Source: Vibrio splendidus 12E03
GTDB taxonomy: Bacteria > Pseudomonadota > Gammaproteobacteria > Enterobacterales > Vibrionaceae
DNA: 64,000 nt
Assembly: GCF_000272105.2 (NCBI RefSeq)
Contig: NZ_AJZD02000032.1
Coordinates: forward strand, 1 to 64,000
Reading direction: 5' to 3'
The notes beneath the pieces were generated by a model that saw nothing but the letters and a program-made list of their open reading frames with translations, was not told the origin of the DNA and did not search any database. Position 1 is the stretch's first letter, and each line of letters opens with the position of its first letter. A program made the position numbers and the translations under genes. Of this stretch, positions 58,958-64,000 are shown piece by piece.

Positions 58958-59769
58958 GAAATGATGTCCACTTAGGGCACAAAGCGCGTAAACGTTTTGG
59001 TCAAAACTTCCTTAACGATCCATACATTATTGATGGCATCGTATCGAGTATTAACCCACTACCCGGTCAAAACTTGGTAGAGATCGGTCCTGGTCTAGGC
59101 GCAATTACTGAGCCTGTGGGTAAGCTTGTCGATAAATTTACCGTTATCGAATTGGATAGAGACCTTGCAGAACGTCTTCGTAACCATCCAGATCTTGCTG
59201 ACAAGCTAACGATCCGTGAAGGCGATGCGATGAAGTTCGATTTCCAAGAACTGGTTAAGCCGAACAATAAACTACGTATCTTTGGTAACTTGCCATACAA
59301 CATCTCTACACCATTGATGTTCCACCTTTTTGAATTCCATAAAGACGTGCAAGACATGCACTTTATGCTTCAAAAAGAAGTGGTTAACCGTCTAGCAGCT
59401 GGCCCTGGCAGCAAAGCTTACGGTCGCCTTACTGTAATGGCTCAATACTACTGTAAAGTGACGCCAGTGCTAGAAGTGCCACCAACAGCCTTCGTTCCGC
59501 CACCGAAAGTAGACTCAGCAGTCGTTCGCCTACAGCCATACGAAGTGCTGCCTTACCCGGCAAAAGATCTGAAATGGCTAGATCGCGTGTGTCGTGAAGG
59601 CTTTAACCAGCGTCGTAAAACAGTTCGTAACTGCTACAAGAGCTTAATCGATAAGGAAGTGCTTGAAGAGCTAGGTATCAACCCAAGCATGCGTCCTGAG
59701 AACTTAACGCTCGAGCAGTTTGTCGACATGGCAAACTGGTTGTACGACAGTCACAACGCTGACAAATAA
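58954..59769 (+). CDS. rsmA: 16S rRNA dimethyladenosine transferase RsmA (KsgA)
   Basis: RsmA dimethylates two adjacent adenosines (A1518 and A1519) near the 3' end of 16S rRNA during 30S assembly. The 271-residue protein starts [20 protein letters not shown]. The SAM-binding motif is [11 protein letters not shown] and the catalytic NLPYNIS is present near residue 112. It overlaps pdxA by four bases and ends in a very strong terminator before apaG. Confidence 0.97.
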   Translation: MRNDVHLGHKARKRFGQNFLNDPYIIDGIVSSINPLPGQNLVEIGPGLGAITEPVGKLVDKFTVIELDRDLAERLRNHPDLADKLTIREGDAMKFDFQELVKPNNKLRIFGNLPYNISTPLMFHLFEFHKDVQDMHFMLQKEVVNRLAAGPGSKAYGRLTVMAQYYCKVTPVLEVPPTAFVPPPKVDSAVVRLQPYEVLPYPAKDLKWLDRVCREGFNQRRKTVRNCYKSLIDKEVLEELGINPSMRPENLTLEQFVDMANWLYDSHNADK

Positions 59770-59771
59770 AT

Positions 59772-59810
59772 AAAAAAGGCTCCTACACTTCGGTTAGGAG
59801 CCTTTTTTAT
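59772..59810 (+). terminator. Terminator after rsmA
   Basis: Fourteen-base arms AAAAAAGGCTCCTA (59772-59785) and TAGGAGCCTTTTTT (59795-59808), loop with TTCG. apaG follows 48 bases later and may have its own promoter. Confidence 0.9.
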
Positions 59811-59857
59811 GTAATACTTTAATTACATTAAGTATATCAACAACAAAAGGTGCGAAT

Positions 59858-60238
59858 ATGGATATATCTACGCCTTGTATCAAATGCCAAGTTCACTCTA
59901 AGTACATAGAAGAACAATCTGAGCCAACGAAGAATCGTTATGTCTTCGCCTACATTATTACCATAAAAAACCTAAGTAAAACAACGGTGCAGCTTATGTC
60001 TCGCCGCTGGTTAATTACCGACTCTAACGGCAAGCAACTCACCATTGAGGGTGATGGTGTGGTTGGGCAACAACCCGTGATTGAAGCCAACGACGAATAC
60101 ACCTACACAAGCGGTACTGTCATCGAAACCCCTGTTGGCGTTATGCAAGGTCACTATGTGATGACCGATAATAAAGGAATTGATTTTATTACCGAAGTTG
60201 ACCCATTCAGACTCGCTATCCCTAATATTCTTAATTAG
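59858..60238 (+). CDS. apaG: ApaG (Co2+/Mg2+ efflux-associated protein)
   Basis: A 126-residue protein with the fibronectin-III-like DUF525 fold; it includes [20 protein letters not shown] and the conserved [20 protein letters not shown]. ApaG is linked to Co2+ sensitivity in Salmonella, but its molecular role is unsettled. AAGG precedes the ATG. It lies 29 bases before apaH, as in other gammaproteobacteria. Confidence 0.95.
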   Translation: MDISTPCIKCQVHSKYIEEQSEPTKNRYVFAYIITIKNLSKTTVQLMSRRWLITDSNGKQLTIEGDGVVGQQPVIEANDEYTYTSGTVIETPVGVMQGHYVMTDNKGIDFITEVDPFRLAIPNILN

Positions 60239-60267
60239 CCGTACATCCGTATCTACAGGAAATTATT

Positions 60268-61071
60268 GTGTCGAATTATATTGTCGGAGACATCCAAGGG
60301 TGCTTCGACGAACTTCAATTACTGCTTGAAACCATCAACTTTGATAAACACCAAGATACTTTATGGGTCGCTGGAGACTTAGTTGCTCGAGGCCCTAAAT
60401 CATTGGAGACGCTACGCTTTATTCGTAGCCTTGGTGACGCAGCTAAGGTTGTATTAGGCAACCACGACTTACACCTTTTGGCGGTGTCCTTAGGGCTATT
60501 TCCAGCGAAACCAAAAGATAAGACTCAAGCGATTCTTGATGCTGAAGATCGTGAAGTGCTACTCGAATGGTTAAGACAACAGCCTTTGCTTCAGGAACAT
60601 CCAGAGTTCGTGATGTGCCATGCGGGTATCTCACCTCAGTGGAATATGGAAAGAGCACGTATTGAAAATCGAGAGATCGTATCCTTGCTGAAGTCGGACA
60701 GGTGGCAATGGCTAATCGAAAACATGTACAGCAACGCACCTGATTTATGGCATCAGGATTTAAATGATATTGAGCGCTATCGTTATGCGATCAATAGCCT
60801 GACAAGAATGCGTTTCTGTTTTGAAGATGGCCGTCTCGACATGGCATGTAAGCTACCACCGAATGAAATTACCGATGAACCATTAGTGCCATGGTTTGAC
60901 CTTCCGCAACGCATAAAGCTCGATAAAACCGTTGTTTTTGGACACTGGGCTGCGCTTGAAGGCTATAACGGAAAAGACGTAATTGGACTTGATACTGGAT
61001 GCGTCTGGGGAGGTGAATTGACAATTCTTCGCTGGGAAGATAAACAGTTTTTCACTCAGAAAGCGCTATAA
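60268..61071 (+). CDS. apaH: Diadenosine tetraphosphatase ApaH
   Basis: ApaH splits Ap4A into two ADP and also removes Np4A caps from RNA. The 267-residue metallophosphatase shows the family motifs near its start: GDIQGCFDEL, GDLVARGPKS and GNHDLH. HAG appears in the middle and GHWAALEGY late. The start codon is GTG (60268-60270), with AGGA 7 bases before it. The last gene of this run, followed by a terminator; folA lies just beyond on the other strand. Confidence 0.96.
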   Translation: MSNYIVGDIQGCFDELQLLLETINFDKHQDTLWVAGDLVARGPKSLETLRFIRSLGDAAKVVLGNHDLHLLAVSLGLFPAKPKDKTQAILDAEDREVLLEWLRQQPLLQEHPEFVMCHAGISPQWNMERARIENREIVSLLKSDRWQWLIENMYSNAPDLWHQDLNDIERYRYAINSLTRMRFCFEDGRLDMACKLPPNEITDEPLVPWFDLPQRIKLDKTVVFGHWAALEGYNGKDVIGLDTGCVWGGELTILRWEDKQFFTQKAL

Positions 61072-61082
61072 AGATACGAGAA

Positions 61083-61120
61083 ACTTGCGCTACCTTGGTA
61101 GGGTAACGCAAGCATTTTTC
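61083..61120 (+). terminator. Terminator after apaH
   Basis: CTTGCG-C-TACC (61084-61094) pairs with GGTA-A-CGCAAG (61102-61112) with one mismatch, then CATTTTTC. Confidence 0.78.
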
Positions 61121-61145
61121 AGAGACTAGCTATTGATAACCACAG

Positions 61146-61625
61146 TTAACGCTCGAGAATCACAAACTCCATGTTGTGTTTGTTTTTCTCGTCAGCTTGA
61201 TAGCTCTCGTTAAAGCTCTGCTTCCAACCTTCACCCCAGTCAGGAAATTGTGTATCTCCATCGACGGCGAAATCGATGTAAGTCAGATACAACTTGTCCG
61301 CTTTAGGTAAGCAGCTCTCATAAATAGATCCGCCACCAATGATCATCACCTCTTCAACATCACTGAGTAGCTCTAGAGCCTGTTCAATAGAAGTTACCGT
61401 CGTTACACCTTCAATCTTTAAACTCTCATCACGGCTGATTACGACATTCAACCGACCCGGCAAAGGGCGTCCAATAGAATCGTAGGTCTTACGTCCCATC
61501 ACGACTGGTTTACCCATAGTCGAGCGTTTAAACCATGCAAAATCCGCAGGTAAATGCCAAGGCATCTGATTGTCTTTACCAATTATACGGTTATTGGCCA
61601 TTGCCGCTATCATGCTGATGATCAT
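61146..61625 (-). CDS. folA: Dihydrofolate reductase
   Basis: FolA reduces dihydrofolate with NADPH and is the trimethoprim target. The 159-residue protein (E. coli 159) starts MIISMIAAMANNRIIGKDNQ. The catalytic acid is Asp28 in MPWHLPADFAWFK (Asp27 in E. coli), and the cofactor motifs VVMGRKTYDSIGRPLPGR and MIIGGGSIY are present. The initiating ATG may be either of two in frame four codons apart. It lies 36 bases after yjjB on the same strand, so it may be read from the yjjP-yjjB transcript. Confidence 0.97.
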   Translation of the reverse strand: MIISMIAAMANNRIIGKDNQMPWHLPADFAWFKRSTMGKPVVMGRKTYDSIGRPLPGRLNVVISRDESLKIEGVTTVTSIEQALELLSDVEEVMIIGGGSIYESCLPKADKLYLTYIDFAVDGDTQFPDWGEGWKQSFNESYQADEKNKHNMEFVILER

Positions 61626-61661
61626 AAATCGAAAGTCCTGTCCCTAAAAAGAAAATTAACG

Positions 61662-62135
61662 CTAAACGATAGGTCTACGGCGATAGAATAACAGCCCTGG
61701 CACAGCTAAGCCAACCGCCAACCCTGCGATAATGAACATCGATTTTAAAAAGTTCTCCATCAACATTGCCAACAACTCAGGCGTGTAGCCTGCCCTGTTA
61801 ATCTCCACCATCGCAATCATCGCCTTGAAGGCAAACACACCTGGCACCATAGGAATTAGAGCTGCAACCGTAAACACCTTCGGATGTGCTAACAGTTTAT
61901 GTGACCAATGAACCCCTATCATACCAACCACGGTTGCGGCGAAGAACGTCGCCCATTCGATTGGAATACCAAAGTGCATCATCAGATACCGGCTACCATG
62001 ACCGATAGAACCACCGAGTGCACAATAAACTAAAGCACGTTGCGGAACGTTAAACACCAATGCAAACCCAACAGCAGGAATAGCGGCGAAAAACATATCG
62101 TTGAGCAGACCTAAAAACAGTTCGAAAATACTCAT
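61662..62135 (-). CDS. yjjB: YjjB-type subunit of a ThrE-family exporter
   Basis: A 157-residue membrane protein with about five hydrophobic segments, matching the C-terminal half (DUF3815) of ThrE-type threonine/serine exporters. In E. coli YjjP and YjjB act together in succinate export. I chose the ATG at 62133-62135, which overlaps the yjjP stop by one base (TAATG); an ATG six codons upstream lies within yjjP. Translational coupling fits a two-subunit transporter. Confidence 0.9.
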   Translation of the reverse strand: MSIFELFLGLLNDMFFAAIPAVGFALVFNVPQRALVYCALGGSIGHGSRYLMMHFGIPIEWATFFAATVVGMIGVHWSHKLLAHPKVFTVAALIPMVPGVFAFKAMIAMVEINRAGYTPELLAMLMENFLKSMFIIAGLAVGLAVPGLLFYRRRPIV

Positions 62136-62902
62136 TAGCTTGCCCACCCCCAAACATCTGATAGACTCATCGCCGCGACAATGCCCAAGCTCGTCGCCAG
62201 AGTTAATAAGCTGGCCATGGTAAAGCGCGCTAACCCCATATTAATATGGCCTTTAAGCATATCAGCGACGGAGTTAATCAGAGGAAAACCAGGTACTAAC
62301 ATTAATACAGATGAAGCCATCACGATCGTGGGTTGGCCGCCAATATTGTAAAGTACGGCTTGAGCTGAAATGGTCGTGGTAACGAATGCTGTGATAGCAA
62401 AGTTTAATAGCGGATTGAAATGGCGGTGCCCAATTTCTTGTCTGACGATCATACCGCAAGCTGAAGCAATAAAAGTCATCATGAAGACTTGCCAGTCTCC
62501 GCCCGCAAGGTGGCTAAAAGAGGCGCACGACAACCCTATCATCACAACCACTAACCAACGGTTGTAGCGCTCGGGGCTGATGTTTTGAATCTTTTTATAC
62601 GCCAAATCATAATCGAGAATTCCCTTCTCCATCATGATGCAAATGCGTTGAATGTCGGTGATAACCTGCATGTTAATGCCACGATCAGCACAACTTCGAG
62701 TAGTGGTAATACAGTGATCATCCATTACGGTAGTTACAACAAGCGCATTGGCTGACAGTGCGACTTCAACCTCATTCACCCCACAAGCAATACCGATGCG
62801 ACGCATGATATCGCCGACCAGAGTGCTCTCTGCCCCGTGCGCCAATAACATTTGTCCTGATTGAGCGACGAGTCTTGAGATCGCTCTTTGCTTTGATGCC
62901 AT
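62135..62902 (-). CDS. yjjP: YjjP-type subunit of a ThrE-family exporter
   Basis: The 255-residue partner of YjjB. A soluble N-terminal domain (about 1-110) with LLAHGAESTLVGDIMRRIG and NEVEVALSANALVVT is typical of the ThrE N-terminus (DUF1212). About five membrane segments follow. Substrate could be a C4-dicarboxylate or an amino acid. AAGGA precedes the ATG. First of yjjP-yjjB-folA, cut off from obgE by a terminator. Confidence 0.9.
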   Translation of the reverse strand: MASKQRAISRLVAQSGQMLLAHGAESTLVGDIMRRIGIACGVNEVEVALSANALVVTTVMDDHCITTTRSCADRGINMQVITDIQRICIMMEKGILDYDLAYKKIQNISPERYNRWLVVVMIGLSCASFSHLAGGDWQVFMMTFIASACGMIVRQEIGHRHFNPLLNFAITAFVTTTISAQAVLYNIGGQPTIVMASSVLMLVPGFPLINSVADMLKGHINMGLARFTMASLLTLATSLGIVAAMSLSDVWGWAS

Positions 62903-62978
62903 GATTTCCTTCCCATAGGCGTTAATTATCTAAAGATAAATTTTGCATAAAAAACAGCAAGACGTCATGATTTAGATA

Positions 62979-63010
62979 CAAAAAAACCGCAATTTTCATT
63001 GCGGTTTAAT
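62979..63010 (-). terminator. Terminator after obgE
   Basis: Stem AAACCGCAAT (62984-62993) pairs with ATTGCGGTTT (62998-63007), loop TTTC. On the minus strand a long T-run follows. Confidence 0.9.
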
Positions 63011-63066
63011 AAAACTATCAGTGTACTCGTAAGAAACGACCGATGCGTTATGAGAAACTAAGAGGA

Positions 63067-64000
63067 TTAGTCACGAACATAGATAACATGGCCGTCATCT
63101 TCTTCGTCATCCCAATCGTCCCAATCGTCGTCATCTTCAGTAACAACATTCTTACCGCTCATCGCATCTTTATGGTAGTCATCCCACATAAAGTCTACTT
63201 TTTCTTCTTCTTCAACTTCTACAACTTCACGAGGTAAGTTTTCCATAAACTCACCTAGTTTGAAGCAAAGATCTTTGGTGCCGATTTTATTCACAGCAGA
63301 GATCTTGAAGTACTCGCCTTCCCAGCCCAAAGCATCGATGATTTCTTGAATCTTTTCGTCTGCTTCGTCTTCTGGCATTAGGTCAACTTTGTTGAACACT
63401 AACCAACGAGGTTTCTGTGAAACTTTTTCACTGTATTGCTCAAGCTCATCGATGATCGTTAGTGCATTCTGAATAGGATCAGATTGATCGATCGGCATAA
63501 TGTCGATCATATGCAGAAGAACACGACAACGCTCAAGGTGCTTGAGGAAACGAATACCAAGGCCAGCGCCATCAGCTGCGCCTTCAATTAGACCAGGGAT
63601 ATCGGCAACAACGAAGCTCTTTTCAGGGACAACACTTACCACACCCAAGCTTGGGATCAAGGTAGTGAACGGGTAATCAGCCACTTTTGGTTTCGCAGCA
63701 GATACTGAACGAATAAAAGTAGATTTACCTGCGTTTGGTAGGCCAAGCATACCAACGTCAGCTAATAGAAGAAGCTCTAAACGCAGTTCACGAACTTCGC
63801 CTTTAGTACCCATTGTCTTTTGACGAGGAGCACGGTTAACAGACGATTTAAAACGCGTGTTACCAAGACCGTGCCAACCACCTTTACCAACCATTACTTT
63901 CTTGCCGTGTTCAGCAACTTCAGCAACGATTTCGTTGGTGTGGATATCAACTGCACGCGTACCAACTGGTACTTTCAGCGTAATGTCTTTACCACGTTTA
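63067..64000 (-). CDS. obgE: GTPase ObgE/CgtA, C-terminal part (partial)
   Basis: The frame is open to the right edge of the window, so the start is missing; about 310 of some 390 residues are present. ObgE is an essential GTPase linked to 50S assembly and the stringent response. The end of the glycine-rich Obg fold ([16 protein letters not shown]) is followed by the G domain with GLPNAGKST (P-loop), DIPGLIEGA and NKVD. The C-terminus is a strongly acidic tail ([16 protein letters not shown]) ending HVIYVRD. The methionine at 63894 is internal, not the start. Confidence 0.97.
   Translation of the reverse strand, partial: KRGKDITLKVPVGTRAVDIHTNEIVAEVAEHGKKVMVGKGGWHGLGNTRFKSSVNRAPRQKTMGTKGEVRELRLELLLLADVGMLGLPNAGKSTFIRSVSAAKPKVADYPFTTLIPSLGVVSVVPEKSFVVADIPGLIEGAADGAGLGIRFLKHLERCRVLLHMIDIMPIDQSDPIQNALTIIDELEQYSEKVSQKPRWLVFNKVDLMPEDEADEKIQEIIDALGWEGEYFKISAVNKIGTKDLCFKLGEFMENLPREVVEVEEEEKVDFMWDDYHKDAMSGKNVVTEDDDDWDDWDDEEDDGHVIYVRD

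Noticed and set aside
63080-63140. Repeated GTC/ATC units near the obgE end as a microsatellite
   Set aside because: They encode the acidic Asp/Trp-rich tail expected of ObgE and are imperfect.

Overview
The window looks like core chromosome of a Vibrio species (Gammaproteobacteria, Vibrionaceae). The reasons are the protein sequences and gene orders: glnE-hldE, ygiM/cca, folB-folK-uppP, plsY, tsaD, rpsU-yqeY-dnaG-rpoD, glmS behind a DeoR regulator, ilvIH, leuO, leuLABCD, and lptD-surA-pdxA-rsmA-apaG-apaH. There is also a LeuO-linked glycosyltransferase of the type named after V. cholerae VC2487. Base composition and codon use look uniform. I see no rRNA, CRISPR array, insertion sequence or prophage; the exact species cannot be fixed from this sequence.

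Layout. 1-7 kb: the start of hldE, glnE, an orphan chemoreceptor, a voltage-gated-type K+ channel and the triphosphatase YgiF. 7-10 kb: a DUF47/PhoU-like protein with a Pit phosphate transporter, then YgiM. 10-12.8 kb: gspAB, accessory genes of type II secretion. 12.8-23.4 kb: cca, uppP-folK-folB, plsY, an alpha/beta hydrolase, tsaD and the macromolecular-synthesis operon rpsU-yqeY-dnaG-rpoD, followed by tRNA-Ile2. 23.8-33 kb: metY, glmS with its DeoR regulator, pykF, a GntR regulator, an unannotated 43-residue membrane peptide and a diguanylate cyclase. 33-40.8 kb: ilvIH, an acyl-CoA ligase, leuO, a glycosyltransferase and a PAP2 phosphatase. 41-46.2 kb: a tetR-MFP-RND efflux operon under a long palindrome. 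46.5-51.7 kb: the leucine operon with its leader peptide and attenuator. 51.8-64 kb: DUF547 and DUF924 proteins, djlA, the lptD-to-apaH cluster, folA with yjjP-yjjB, and the C-terminal part of obgE.

How the genes work together. Leucine and branched-chain synthesis is concentrated here (ilvIH, leuO, leuLABCD). Envelope building recurs: uppP, plsY, glmS, lptD, surA, djlA, hldE. The most informative non-coding signals are the leu attenuator, three related palindromes before the tetR-efflux operon, repeated GTTTCG motifs at the deoR-glmS start, and a long structured region before pykF. I did not find a clearly new multi-gene system. The best candidates for something undescribed are the small membrane peptide at 30628-30759, the efflux operator array, and an LptD whose cysteine pattern departs from the E. 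coli one.
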